Assembly: GCF_963678635.1 (NCBI RefSeq)
Contig: NC_087071.1
Span: 27,887,378 to 27,951,377, forward strand
Direction of reading: 5' to 3'
DNA from: Symsagittifera roscoffensis
Lineage: Eukaryota; Xenacoelomorpha; Acoela; Convolutidae
DNA: 64,000 bases
Positions 47,825-59,905 of this stretch are shown in pieces. Numbering within the stretch: position 1 is the stretch's first letter; each line of letters starts with the position of its first letter. A program made the position numbers and the translations under genes. The notes beneath the pieces are model-generated. The model did no database searches, was not told the origin of the DNA, and worked only from the letters and a program-made list of their open reading frames with translations.

Positions 47825-48247
47825 TTGCGCAAAGTTTTTAAACATTTATTTCTGAACAAAAAGGAATTTGACAACCAAATCACACTCCAACTACGGAATG
47901 GCAAACCCTACCTGGCATGCTGCCTACAGTCACTACACTCAATGGATTTAGAGTACGATTTGGCAGCGCAGAAAAAGAAATCCATTGCAACAGAACAATG
48001 GCCATCTCGATTTTCAAATATGCGTACAGATGCAAGTCACCAGGCATTGCATCCGAGCTCAAATTTCACGCCATTTCCAAACGAGACCGAAACACAGTTC
48101 TCCACCAAGCAAGAACAAAAGATCATTACAAACCATTTTGGAATCAGATTGACTTCCAGAAACAACAGCAACAGTAGGCGGTCACAGTCGTTATCTTCCT
48201 GGAGCAGACGGATAAGACATCCTTCTACAAGAACGAAACAGAAATGA
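47825..48247 (+). other. Coding-like patch of unknown identity next to a solo LTR
   Basis: GC content is higher than around it, and a 140-codon frame is open (starting at a non-ATG codon) with a Ser/Arg-rich end (RNNSNSRRSQSLSSWSRR). Two other frames also look partly open (NPTWHAAYSHYTQWI near 47900), so the true frame is unclear. It could be a decayed internal part of a retroelement attached to the LTR at 48338. No family recognised. Confidence 0.25.
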
Positions 48248-48337
48248 TGCTCGAGAAATACAAGCAAACATCATCCATCCTTCATTATAAATGATAATCA
48301 AAGAACAAGAACTAAAACTTTTTAAATCCCGGATGGG

Positions 48338-48716
48338 TGGAACCAAATCTAAACTAGTATATATTATTGGTTATTATTATGATATTTTATCTTTATAAAA
48401 TATTAATTACTAACCAATCATACTCCATAAACCTAACAACCTATTCATTTGTAAAGTGTTGAAACTACTTGTAGTTTCAACACCAGAACAATTTGAATTA
48501 AACTTAGAATACAGTTGTTCTCAATCTGGAACTAACTCGCGTAAACCGGTGTACACTAGATCTATTGAGACTAGGAGAAATAAGAGTAAGGTTAAGATCG
48601 GCATTAGACTAAGAAGTTGCACGAATCTATCCGGCCGAAAATGAAATAGCGTGACGAGCAGATGGTGTACCTTATCTGAAATTACTTTATGAGTACATTA
48701 ACCAATACATAACTCA
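48338..48716 (+). mobile_element. Solo LTR of the Ty3/Gypsy-like element at a duplication edge
   Basis: Starts TGGAACCAAATCTAAAC, ends ACATAACTCA, 379 bp. Same family as 5673-6049 and 55464-55873. No target duplication: GATGGG precedes, TTTCAC follows. The base after its end (48717) is exactly where homology to 29303 begins. Confidence 0.88.
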
Positions 48717-49015
48717 TTTCACAGACATTTCTGAGCGAAACTTACAATCATGAACGAGTTCTCAAGTGGTTGCTAAGCACGGGTTTTTTCAACAGCCAAT
48801 AGCTCGCCAAGAAATGCTTAATGCTTTCAAAAATGTTTCCCTTAATTTTAAGTCTTTTTTGACAAAAAAAAACATTCATGATAAAAAACAATAAACTGTT
48901 TTGAGATCTATACTACACAAATACATAAGGTTCTTGCATAATTTACAACTTGGTTTTAAACCTGAGAGAACGCAAACATTATTAGACGATATGGTCTGTT
49001 TTCAGATTTTTTTAG

Positions 49016-49147
49016 GAGTCCGCAATTCCGAGGAGCATCGGATCTGCCACTTGGTTCCTCTGGGCAGCAGTGTCACTTGCACTCATAATCTGCATTGCAG
49101 TCAGTTTTGCCGTCCATAATGGACTCAAGTCGGGCAAATATTTTTGA
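49016..49147 (+). pseudogene. Orphan duplicate of the claudin-type last exon
   Basis: Same acceptor and length as 29611-29742, still open, encoding ESAIPRSIGSATWFLWAAVS and LALIICIAVSFAVHNG with the same KYF-stop tail. Only about four residues differ. None of the other exons of the gene accompanies it, so it is probably a fragment, unless it acts as an alternative 3' exon. Confidence 0.6.
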
Positions 49148-51262
49148 TTAAGTTACTGTTTTTGGGCTCCTTCTCATTAGATTATGCTCCTAGCATATCT
49201 TCATCAGTCTTTTGCTGCAGTGGGCTATAGAGGGAAATAGGGCTTATTTTGTGCATTTGTTGATCTATTGTTGCAGTTGTTTTTGTACTAATTATCATAA
49301 GGAAACATGAATCCAGTCGCAAAGTTGCCTCCTCTACTGCTTCATACAGCTTAAATTGATTGTTTTGGTCTTTGTTCAATATACATAGAGCTTAGTTTTT
49401 TGAGATCACATACATGAAAACCTATAATCAGAGTTTTTTTCCAACACCCGCTGATTTTCTTCTGCAACTCGATTTACCAAATTCTATTTAAAATAAATTT
49501 TAACAAAACTGGAGTAAAACTAATCGTGTCAGCGTAATCAAGTGAAGAGTTTTTATGAAGTTTAACGAGTGGAGAGAGAAATTGTAAAAGATTCAAATAT
49601 AGTTGTACAATAGCGTGAAAATGTCAGGAGGGGGATTATGGGTCGCAACTATTTTTCCCTCTCATCTCCGACGGTCATATAAACTGAATTCTATTGAAAT
49701 CTCAGTTCTATTAATTCGAAAAAATTTGATTTAAATCAGGTCTTGAACTGTTTAAGTAGATAGGTCGACTCCAAAGGTAGTCTTCAAAACTAGAAATGGC
49801 TGACCATTAAAAATTTTTTAATATTAATAATCAAAAATCCAAAATAATCAACCCCCCCACACACACACACACACACACACACTCACCGATCGCCACAGCG
49901 TCACGTGCATATGAGCATGCTACTGTGTTTTTTGTATCGCCAGAGACGCATCTAAAATGCTCCTAGACTCAACAAGACAAAAAAAAAACGATTAAATAGA
50001 AAAAAAATGCACAAGAATATTTACCCCACTCGAACTTGAATAGTTATCTTGTAAATTTTCCACTCGATTGAAAAAATCCACTCAATTCGACTAAGGTGAG
50101 TATGACTAATCAGATGAGGTTCCGTAGGGTTGACAAAGGCATCCATTGAGAGTAGTGGTAATAAAGTCAACTGACTTTGATGTTTATTTTATACAATTGA
50201 TTCTGTGGTCAAAAATTAGCCAATGCTCCAACTTAAATTTAAATCTGAGAATTAAGAACACCAAATTTATTGATGAATACTCGTGATTATTTTCTCGCCA
50301 CTATCCATAACCTTCAGAAGGGAGCGGTACTATTTACTTGTTTCTGAAAGAAAGAGTTTTCCCTCATTTCATTTTAAAAATTATTGTACCGTTCCCGGTC
50401 AATTGAATTGTCGTACTGTAACGCTTGTAAACGTTCAAAGTAAATATAAATGACAGCATAAACCCTATAAAATTTTGAATTAACTTATTGTTTTTCCCAT
50501 CAGTTAATGTTTGACACATAACTAAGCTGATTTCACGGTTAAAAAATTGTTTTTTTTTAAAGCGAAATCTGCTAAGGTTTGAAATAAACAAAAATGCAAT
50601 CAGAGATTAACTATGTTTTTTAAGAGGCAAGCAAATTAATTAAGATAGGTAAAAAAGATCGGATTTCTAGTTTTCTCGAAATGATGAACAAAACTGAAGC
50701 AACTCTACCAGGTGCGTTAGAAAACGTGTGGAACGGCGAAAGTTATTATTTTTTTAAGAAACGCTTTGTTTCAACGCCTGAAGGCCTTGCTGATCACAGT
50801 GGCAATGCTGTAAATCAATGCTATTTCTACTTCAAACTAGAAAGTGTAGAACAACACAGCAAAAACCAAATTCATTCTGGTTAAAGGAACCTTTGAAGTT
50901 AAAAATAGAAACCAAAAGGGGCAAAGATGGCCGCCGAAACTTAAGAGCAGATTTTAATTTTGAGCCATTTGAATTGAATCAATCGTGTCATATGAAATTT
51001 CAATCGTGTCCATGATGTTTTTGAATTTTGGCTCTCAAAAACATTGAAAAGTTTTCAATGGACAAACTTTATATTAAAAGTGAGAACAATCCACAATGCA
51101 AGATGACAAAATATAAAAGTTTTGTCAGACTTCAAAATGAGGGAGATATGTTAGATATGTTTGGTTAATTTATTAGCAAGCAAAAAAGTTAGTTTTGACC
51201 ATTCATTAGAAAGACATCAAACTAAAAAGAAACTCAAAAACTGCGATGATTAATTAATAGTC

Positions 51263-51740
51263 GATGAACGTTGTTCAACATCTTACATAGATCAGGCTTG
51301 TGATGATTTTTTTTCAGGAAAAGTTTTAAAAATTGTTGATGCTCAAAACTATTTTTGTCACTGTTGGATTCTTGTTTTAAGTTTCTTTTAAGTTCTTTTC
51401 CATTGTTAAAAGGGAGGAAAACTTCACTTACAAACAGCAAAAGTGTGAAAGTCTTGAAAACTCGATCTACTTCTAGTTTCGAACTTGGCATTCAAAATTC
51501 AGATTTCCCAGCGAAATAAAAAAAGGTACTTTTTTGATCCAAATTTTTTAAATGGGTTAGTTCAATCAAAAAAGTATCAATGTATCAATTATAGATGTTT
51601 CCATAAATTCAATGAGTTTTAAGGTCATTGATTTTTTTTGAAACTCAAATTTAAAAAATGAGAAAGTTTTTTTTGTATACTTGCGTTCACTCTTTTCATA
51701 CTGTCTGTGGGCTATGTTTTCTTACTTACAATCTAACCTG
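51263..51740 (+). repeat. Old dispersed repeat family B, copy 4 (without the TIR insertion)
   Basis: Sister of 32003-32424. It runs through GGCTATGTTTTCTTACTTAC and on into AATCTAACCTGACGTTACC without the 480-bp insertion seen in the other copy. Confidence 0.55.
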
Positions 51741-52907
51741 ACGTTACCCATTATCGCTACCTAGTATGGTAAAGCAAACTGTGTTGACTAAAGCGCATAT
51801 CTCAAGAGGTTGTACGCTCATGTTGATCTCTAAAGACCGAAAATGCATAAAGTTCCTTAATCTAAGTCTACAATTATCGATGTATCTTCATAAAAAAAAT
51901 TTTGTTAAGAAATGCTGTTCAAAGGAAATTTTTATAAAGAATTTATTTGGCTAGTAATTTTGAATAAGAGAACAAAACAATTATTTTTAAGTAAAAATTC
52001 CAAATAAACCAAAAATTTTTTTACTGAAAAACAAAAAGAATTTCGTCTTCAAACATACTGATTCCGAATTTATTGAGATCAATTTTTTATTATGTTTAGC
52101 CCAGTCCTGACTTTGCAAAGAGTGTTGCTTTCTTTTTCTGTTATTCTATTGGGTTTCTTAGTCAAAACGCTTATAAAACTCATTTTTGATATGCCCAGAA
52201 ACTTTTTTTTCAATACTTTACATTGAATACAAAAGCATCGTTAAGATTTTCAGTCAAGATTTAAAATTTGATTTTTAAAGACACTTTGAGGCAATGCAAA
52301 CTATAATCAATGCTGTTAAAGCTTCGGTGACTCAACGTATTGATAAACCAGAGTCTTTGTCACTTGTTTTTCATTAAGAACCCAATAAATCAATTCTTAA
52401 AAAGGAAAATAAGAAAACTTTCTTTTTGGTTTCTGTCATAAATTTTCCATTTTTAAACAAGTACTAGTCACAGATTTTCAGGCATTTTTTAACTTATGAA
52501 AAGATAGAAAAATGTTATGAAAAGAACTTGTTTCATATATGGTAATTGTATGAGTAAAATTTTTAGTCACCCGCGTGATTGTATCACTTGATATAATCGG
52601 AAATGAAAAAAAAAAAAGAAAACAAAAATTCAAACGATGGTGAGCTGAAACCTTGATGATAACAATTTTACTAAATAAGTTATTAAGTACTGCTGCTTTA
52701 ATTCATATATAATTCGAAAACATTTCAAACCACGATTTTTTAGGATTGACTTACGTTCCTTCTCTGTTTTGGAAAGTTTTGCTGAGATAATACTGGAGTA
52801 AATAGTACTAATCTAATACTGTGGTTCACTAACAGAGGCTAAGAGAAAAAGCTTTGATGATACATATTGTTAAGTATTTTTGGAAACACAATAAAAAAAG
52901 ATCCCTG

Positions 52908-53647
52908 GTCGAGGTTTGCGATTTATGTTTTGACCAAATTGATCAAATGTTGGTATGCTTCGACTGTCTCGATTCAGGCTCAATATGTTTCGACCGACTC
53001 GATCAAAGCTTTCTATATTCCGACTTTGTTCATTCGAGGAAGAATTTTTTGAACAACTTCTACCGAAAAAAAAACCTTTCGTCCAAGCTCAAAAGATGAA
53101 AAAATTTGACCGATTTCGATCAAGGAGTTTTTTCGAAGAGATGAGTTTCAACCGAGAAAAACATTTCAACCGGGTTCGACCGAAAGAAAACGTTTCGATT
53201 GAGTTCAACCCAGGGTTTTTTGACCAAGAAATCTTTTTTTTTGACTGTGTTTGACTGTAAAATATGTTTTTTACGCTAGAGAATTTTACGGTGTGTCTGA
53301 GATTTGTATCTTTGATTGGATATGAGTATGTTTATAAGAAATTTATGCATTTTAATTTCTTTGTGAATGTAATTTATGGTTGACCTTGTGTTTCGACCAT
53401 GTCTTCGAATTTATGTTTCAATTTTGTGTTGGACTTTAAGTTCGGACCAACTCGACTTTAGGTTTTGACTTAGTGTTCAACTTTTTATATCTCAATCATG
53501 TGTTCAACTTTTTGTTTCGACTTCTTATTTGGCTTTATGTTTCGACTTTGAGTTTGACTGAAAGACGTTCGTGACTATCAATATTTGGTCGAACTCTGAA
53601 AATATGTTCGACCCGCCTCGGTCGAAACATAAATCACAAACCTCGAC
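52908..53647. mobile_element. 740-bp TIR element with repetitive TTTCGAC interior
   Basis: The first 28 bp (GTCGAGGTTTG...TTTTGACC) are an inverted repeat of the last 28 bp (GGTCGAAACAT...CCTCGAC), 26 of 28 matching. The interior is full of TTTCGAC, TTCGACC and GTCGAA variants in both orientations. The sister duplication near 34090-34110 lacks it. No transposase. ORFs inside arise from the low-complexity repeat. Confidence 0.75.
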
Positions 53648-54450
53648 TCGGGGTGTTTTTCCGGTGATGGCTATTGTGTAATGATCAGGTTAACTAATAA
53701 CGGACATATAGAAAAAAGTAATTTGAAGCGGCAATTAGCGGAAATAGCGTACGCAAAAGAGTCCAAGGGACACTATATTGTACCTCCAAGACGCACTGAA
53801 AGAGATAAGCGGATAGAATTTGGGGAGTAAACACGACAAAAACTTCTTATTATAGTAAAGACCAGATACCCTAATAAAAAGGTAGTAATGAAACAATTTT
53901 CGGTATCATCAACAAGACAGTGAACTCTCGCATCAAGTTTTAAAGATCAGTCAGTTTTTTGAGTATGTTGAAGTTTTAAGAATTGGAGTTCAAAAATTAA
54001 TAAACATCTTTCTGCGAGTTACGAATATAAATTAAGCTCAAATCACCAAAAAGTTTGTATCTGAGTTTGAAGTATACAACGCATCTTTGTTCTTTTGTAA
54101 ATTGTTAGGGAGCCGGTTCGGACAAATTTATTTTTTGGAAAAAATTACTAGTACAGCAAACGGCAAGGCTGGGCTTAATTTATTGTAATCACTATTTGAG
54201 CTCCTTAACATTACAGGAGAAAGTAAAATAACCAGATCTCTAAACCTTCTAGTTTTCGGGCAAAATTTGTTGCTCTTGCAAAAAAAAGGATTGAGGCATG
54301 CGACCAAAAGCCATGCGCAAGACGCGCAGACAAATCACTTCGAAATGCGCGGGATGCAAGGCAAAATTTTTTCTCAAGCAGGATGTGGTATCTAAGGAGG
54401 AATTGAAAATACTGCAGACTCTCTATAAACTTCTATTGACAAACTTTTTT
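53648..54450. other. Non-coding stretch after the 740-bp element
   Basis: The first 170 bp are the end of segmental duplication copy 2. A small GC-rich patch at 54300-54345 (CATGCGCAAGACGCGCAG) is the only compositional feature. No gene supported. Confidence 0.4.
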
Positions 54451-55250
54451 GAAGCCTAATTTTAGAATTGTGTTTACTTTGTTTAATAGCAAAACTATCT
54501 TTTATCAGGTTTTTTTTTTGAATCGCCCGGAGATGTAAAATTACATCCATTGCATTTACAATGAATCCAGCTACCTTGTTTACTGACATTTCATCGTTAT
54601 GTCTCTGGATGAAACACAACAAGGACCATGAATCTCAACTCCTGTTTGCTCAATCAAAACAGACACTAGTATAAAAAAATCAAAAACACGTGGAAATGTT
54701 CTTCGAAAACTTGAAAAAATTTGATGCGTGTGATTTTGTTTTTGATGGAGCTCTAGTGTGGGTAGAAATATTCACTGCATTTCAATTTAAAACAGAGGCT
54801 TTTTTTACAAGAATTTACAGCAGCTTTTAAAAAAAGTTGAAACGCTTAATTTAAAGCCTAGTTTTAGAAATATGCTTACTTTTTTTAATAGGAAAAACTA
54901 TCTTTAATCAGGTTTTTTTGAATCGCCGCGAGCTGTAAAATTACATTCATTGCACTTAGAATAAATTCAGCTAACTTGTTTACTGATATCTCAAAGTTAT
55001 GTCTGTGAATGGAACACAACGAGGACCATGAAGCTCAACTCCTGTTTGCTCAATCAAAACAGATGATAGTAGAAAAAAATCCAAAAAAAAGTAGAATTTT
55101 TCTCTGAAAGCTTGCAAAAAATTCAATGTGTGTGATTTTTTATTGATGGAGCTCTGGTGTGGGTAGAAATAATCACTGCAGTTTTAATTTATAGCAGAGG
55201 CTCTTTTTCCCAAGAATTTATAGCAGCTATTAAAAAAAAAATGGTTTGAA
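54451..55250. repeat. Tandem duplication, period about 402 bp
   Basis: Unit 1 from 54451 and unit 2 from 54853 share AGCCTA(A/G)TTTTAGAA, GTAAAATTACAT, ATGAA(T/G)CTCAACTCCTG, TTGCTCAATCAAAACAGA and GGTGTGGGTAGAAAT-like blocks. Non-coding. It immediately precedes the Gypsy 5' LTR region. Confidence 0.8.
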
Positions 55251-55463
55251 AAGTATTGATAAATGCTCAAAGGAGCTATGTAATAATAAAATTTCCATGC
55301 AACACTGTTGACGTAAATCTTGGGTTATAAACTAAGTACAGGGAGCAAAAAAAATTTCGGATAATGATTGGAAGTGCTGTTAAATAGCCAAAGCTTCGTT
55401 GAAACAACAGCATAACAAGCCCGGTTGACACCGAAACGAAAACTGAGAAGTAACTTCGCGTAC

Positions 55464-55873
55464 TGGAATCTGATCTAAACTACATTTTATTATTGGATAA
55501 ATTAGATATTTTACCACTGTAAAGTATTTAATATTAACCAATCATAATCCATCTAACTAACAACCCACTTATTTGTAAGTGCTGAAATTACTTGTAGTCT
55601 TAGCACCAGAGAGATTTGAATTTAACTTAGAAATTAGTTGCCTCTCCAAGAGAACTTCAGCTGCGCAATAGGCCAGTATACCCTAGATCTATTGAGCCTA
55701 GCAGAGACTAGTTAAACAACCTGAGACTAGATAGTATAAGAGTAAGATTAGGATCGGTATTAGACTAAGAAGTTGCACGAATCTATCCGGCCGAAAATAA
55801 GATAGCGTGACGAGCAGACGGTGTACCCTATCCGAAATTACTCTATGAGTTAACCACCTTCGGTTATAACTCA
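55464..55873 (+). mobile_element. 5' LTR of the Ty3/Gypsy-like retrotransposon
   Basis: 410 bp, TGGAATCTGATC to TATAACTCA, with TG..CA ends. Homologous to the two solo LTRs but longer by about 30 bp (extra AGACTAG-type repeats near 55700-55730). The element's coding part lies downstream in the same orientation and leaves the window, so the 3' LTR is not seen. Confidence 0.88.
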
Positions 55874-55875
55874 TC

Positions 55876-55893
55876 TGGTGCGACCATAAGTCT
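55876..55893 (+). promoter_or_regulatory. Candidate tRNA primer-binding site
   Basis: Two bases after the LTR end comes TGGTGCGACCATAAGTCT. PBS sequences of LTR retrotransposons start with TGG, the complement of tRNA CCA. The complement would be a tRNA ending GGTCGCACCA; I have not assigned which. Confidence 0.65.
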
Positions 55894-57120
55894 CGAATAA
55901 GACCTTAATAGCTGAGAATTAACCAAAAATAGATTAGAAATTAGACAAAACATTTTCAAAATGTTACACGATAATAACCCAATTGAAATGTCTCTACGAC
56001 TCAATAGATCAGAGCCGATATTCCGCACAATACTAGAGCTACCTGGTATTGGAAGAAGACTTCGGACAAGAGACGATATACGACTACATAGAAACTTACC
56101 ATTTAGTTTCATGGTTGTAAGGCAAAAGCCAACACAAACTTTTATATTTAGAAACTTATTAGCAATGGAATTTAGATTTTCATTTGCAAACATAAAATTT
56201 TGAAGTCAATCTTCATGATCATTTCAGGCGCTAAACAAAATTATTAATGTACAATAACGTTTGATAAAAAGATCTCAGATCGTTTTCTTATTTTCTGCAG
56301 TCTTAAATAAAACATATTTGAAAAATATTTATTGAAAATGAAAATAAAAATTAGTAGCATGACAATAAATTGTTAATAATCATAAATCACCTGTTGTCCC
56401 AGCTTCATCACCTAAACATAACAGCAATCATAAGCTCACTAATATCATTTAAATACTAAATCTTTTTCTTGAATAAATTTAAACCATTTTAAACTTAAAT
56501 TCACTTAATTATAAAATCAGATCATCAAGGCTTATCCTTGGATCTTAATTAATTTTCTATTTCACTAAATTTAAAACCTGATCATCAAGGCTTATCCTTG
56601 GATCAAAAAGAACAATTTTGTTCTCCCCCACCCACTTAGCAAGTGTCTAACGACCTCAAACGTCGATTCACTATCCAACCCTTCCAAAAGACCCAAGATT
56701 AATAGAAATTTTTTAATAAAACTAACCATTCAAATTAAGATAAACAGTGAAGAACTTCGGTTATTCAGCCTTCACTTGAACCCTCCTCTTACCAGTCCCA
56801 GGATAGATCTTAGACTTAGTAAGTTTAAAATAGTATCTAACGAACTACTTGCATTCTAATTATACCTGAACCTTGTGGATCGATTTACTATTCTCCAACC
56901 CTTGAACACAATCACTACCCCTAAGTAAGATTAAATAAGTTAACACCTTAGCTTAGACTAGCCACGAGAAAGTAAAAAATCATTCTTCGGAATCGATATA
57001 ATTTTCTCTCCAACCCTAAATAAAAAGACTCAGGCTAAGCTAACCAAAAAATCGTAAAGACTAACAGTCTAAGAAAATAGAAATACCTAACAACTTTTTG
57101 CATCCCTCATCCTAAACCTT
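55894..57120 (+). other. Retrotransposon leader with repeated hairpin motif
   Basis: 1.2 kb between PBS and first ORF. It holds an 80-codon frame at 55961-56203 (MLHDNNPIEMSLRLNRSEPI...) of unknown meaning, and the near-palindromic ATCATCAAGGCTTATCCTTG twice, at about 56520 and 56580, followed by several variants of AGACTTAGTAAG-like and ACCCT-rich segments. Leaders of this kind carry packaging and dimerisation signals; that role here is inferred. Confidence 0.5.
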
Positions 57121-57540
57121 ATGTCATTCAAAAATCTAGGAAATAAGCAAACAATCGTTTTACACAACTGTGAAATAGATAACAAAAAATACGATCTTGT
57201 AATCACACCTCATACACAAACAGTTGGATACATTAGAACAAAACGACAAACAATAAAAAGAAAAATTATAAACAAACAAAGACAAATCACACGAAAAAGA
57301 TTTTCAAAAAATAGAAACGCATTTTCTGAATCAGAAGCCAGCAGTTTAGATGAACTCTACAAATTAAAAGAATCAATTGATAAAAATTGTCCCATTCACG
57401 ATCAATTATATTTTTCCGATTCAGAAACAACTTCAAATTCATCAAAAAGAGGAAAAAGAAGAATAAAAAAGCAATACAAACACAAACCAGTACACCTGTA
57501 TAACTGGAATCAACCAATTAGACACATTGATAGTTATTAA
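57121..57540 (+). CDS. Retrotransposon small ORF 1, basic
   Basis: 139 codons from ATG. The first half is very basic (RTKRQTIKRKIINKQRQITR), then an acidic/serine stretch (SESEASSLDELYK), then another basic run (KRGKRRIKKQYKHKP). Nucleic-acid binding is plausible but only inferred from charge. It is separated from the next ORF by 22 bases. I recognise no family; Ty3/Gypsy elements do not usually have an extra ORF before Gag. Confidence 0.5.
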   Translation: MSFKNLGNKQTIVLHNCEIDNKKYDLVITPHTQTVGYIRTKRQTIKRKIINKQRQITRKRFSKNRNAFSESEASSLDELYKLKESIDKNCPIHDQLYFSDSETTSNSSKRGKRRIKKQYKHKPVHLYNWNQPIRHIDSY

Positions 57541-57562
57541 TTAACAGTTATCAAACGAAAAA

Positions 57563-58464
57563 ATGAGCCACACTCAAAGTGACGAAAGTCCAGATGAAGA
57601 AGCAGTTTTTCCCTTTCTTATAGATTCACTCGATGATAGAGGACAAACACGATTTTGTAAAAACTTACTCGTAAATTTGTTTGAACCAGGAATCAGTCCA
57701 TGCAAAGCAGAATTCCCAGATGTAAAAATCAAAAGACAGATTATTGAAAATTATTTGAAAGACATATGTAATCTAACACAGCAATACGGAATCTACACCA
57801 TAGAATTTAGCACACCAAATACAGCCCATCGTAAATATGTAATTCAAACAGACGATATTGAATAAAACTTTCAAAAGTATTTATAGAATATATCAAAAGT
57901 ATACAATATCATAATTCACAAAGAGCAAACTCCATATTCACTGACGAAGTTTTTGCAATAATATATAGTTATATATCTATATTGGAAAAAACAGAAGTTC
58001 AAAGCACATCACCGATAGAAATATGCAAACACACAAAAGTACGAAATGAAATCACAGTATTTTCAACATTTCTACACATCATTCACGAAAATTTTACTAC
58101 AGAAGATGTTTCACAAAACACTAAACATGATTTACAAAAGATTTTAGCATGGTTTATAATAGATTATTTCACACACAATTTAGATTTAATTTCACAAGCA
58201 AGAAAAAATTTCAGACCCCAAAATACCAATGATGACACTGTCCTTTCAGAACAATCAGATTACGCTTGGGACCCTGACTGGTCTCATCCAGCATTTCTGA
58301 ATATTCCACAAGATATCTCGAGTCAAGCAATAAGTACAATATCTTTCCACAGAGATTATGTAAAAGTAATACCATTAACCATTGACGCAATACCATTAAA
58401 TTATAATAAATTTTTACCTGATACACGAAATAACAGCTTAAATTCAACAGTCACACATAATTAA
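57563..58464 (+). CDS. Retrotransposon ORF 2, interrupted by one frame change
   Basis: It starts at ATG 57564 region (MSHTQSDESPDEEAVFPFLI) and is open for 100 codons to TAA at 57863. The adjacent frame then stays open from about 57866 to TAA at 58462, so this was probably one gene of about 300 codons with a single-base indel. The second part has DEVFAIIYSYIS, an amphipathic helical stretch, and an aromatic YAWDPDWSHPAF block. No recognised domain. It could be the N-terminal portion of an unusual Gag. Confidence 0.45.
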
Positions 58465-58471
58465 AATCTCA

Positions 58472-59905
58472 ATGGAACAAGAAATCTTACACAACAAGAT
58501 ATTCAAACACCATCACACTTCATAAATCGTCCAAACAACAGCAACAACTACACAACAAAGTATTTCACCAATACACCCCAATCTGACAACACCAAGAAAA
58601 ACAAACACATCACTAACACAAGTAACCGTAAAATCAACCGTTAAACCTTCGGTTGCTCCAAAATATTCACATATGGACTATCAAACGTATAGACCAATGA
58701 CAATACCGTCAAAAACACGAAAACCGTTCATAAGAAACACTTTTGCAGAACACAATTATAATTATGCTAACCAACAAAAAACAAATCAACCCCCCCCCCC
58801 CCGAAAAAATACACAAAATTTAAATCACGCATGTTCACATTATTGGAATCTCCCAAAAACATTAACCAATTCAGTAAACTTTCCAGATAATCCACAACCT
58901 ACACAGGATCATAGTGAAAATTACCCGTTTTTTCAACAGAATAACAATAAACAACATACACCTTATAATACAAACTACTTATCATCTGATGATGATGATC
59001 ACTACCAACCAGATATTTTTGCACCATATACCAAAGAATATCGCACACAGAGATCGCGACAGTCTCAACCATCCCAAAATATGAAAATTTACCCACAAAA
59101 TCCAACAGATATACAAAATCCACAACAAATGCATATACAAAACCCATTTAACACAAAATCTTTTCAACCATTACAACCAAAAAACCCAAGGTTAATGCAT
59201 TCTTATCAACCAACTCAAATGCAAAATGAAATACCGCTTCCATATTACCTTCAGCAACACGAATTAACAAAAAATCAACTTTCAAATTTTTCACAAATGC
59301 CAAATGCCGCAGAATCACTACAGATGACAATGAATCCATAGCTCATGGGTGGATCATCAATAACATCCAATAAACCACTGATGGTATTCACAGGAACAGA
59401 CCCTGAATATTCTGTAGAAGATTACCTAAATGCAGTAACAGCAAATTTAATTTTAAATATAGGACCTGAACCAATTAATACGCCACTACATCAAAATTGG
59501 ATACATAGACACACAGCGTTAATACAAACAACCCTAGATGGCGCAGCTCAAAAATGGTTTTCAGTATTACCCATAGAAATAAAAATCAGACTGGAAAAAA
59601 TTCACACAAGAATTTTCAAAAATGTTTGATTCTGAAAGAAACAAACATCACCAAAGAGTTTTATGCAACGAAATACGCAGATTACCAAATGAAACAATTA
59701 AACAATTAGCAGTACGAATCGAAACACTAGTTGGAAAAGCATATTCACTTAATACACATGACTACAAAAACACAAAAATGACAGAAATTTTAATGATTAC
59801 CTTAACACCTCAATTAAGGAAAATAGCTATAAAAAAGAGAGCATCTCATCCTTCCTCAATTCGAGAACCAGATTTAGATTTTCGAAAATTAGTAGATAAA
59901 CTAGA
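58472..59905 (+). repeat. Gag tandem duplication, unit 1 (about 1.43 kb)
   Basis: GAACAAGAAATCTTACACAA at the start recurs at 59907 where unit 2 begins. Unit 1 carries Gag codons from ATG 58673 (MDYQTYRPMTIPSKTRKPF), but is stopped by TAG at 59339-59341 (TAC in unit 2) and by a frame change near 59580. It has a 13-C run at 58790-58802. Confidence 0.92.

Larger units (their letters stand above)
48717..53820 (+). repeat. Segmental duplication, copy 2 (about 5 kb)
   Basis: Partner of 29303-34260. It contains the orphan last exon 49016-49147, the CA tract at 49852-49883, family B repeat 51263-51740, and a 740-bp TIR element (52908-53647) absent from copy 1. Divergence increases to the right. ORFs 50681 and 51766 lie in poorly conserved parts and are not accepted as genes. 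Confidence 0.9.

Noticed and set aside
52854-53254. Three overlapping ORFs rich in Phe, Arg and Asp
   Set aside because: They translate the TTTCGAC-rich interior of the 740-bp TIR element in three frames.
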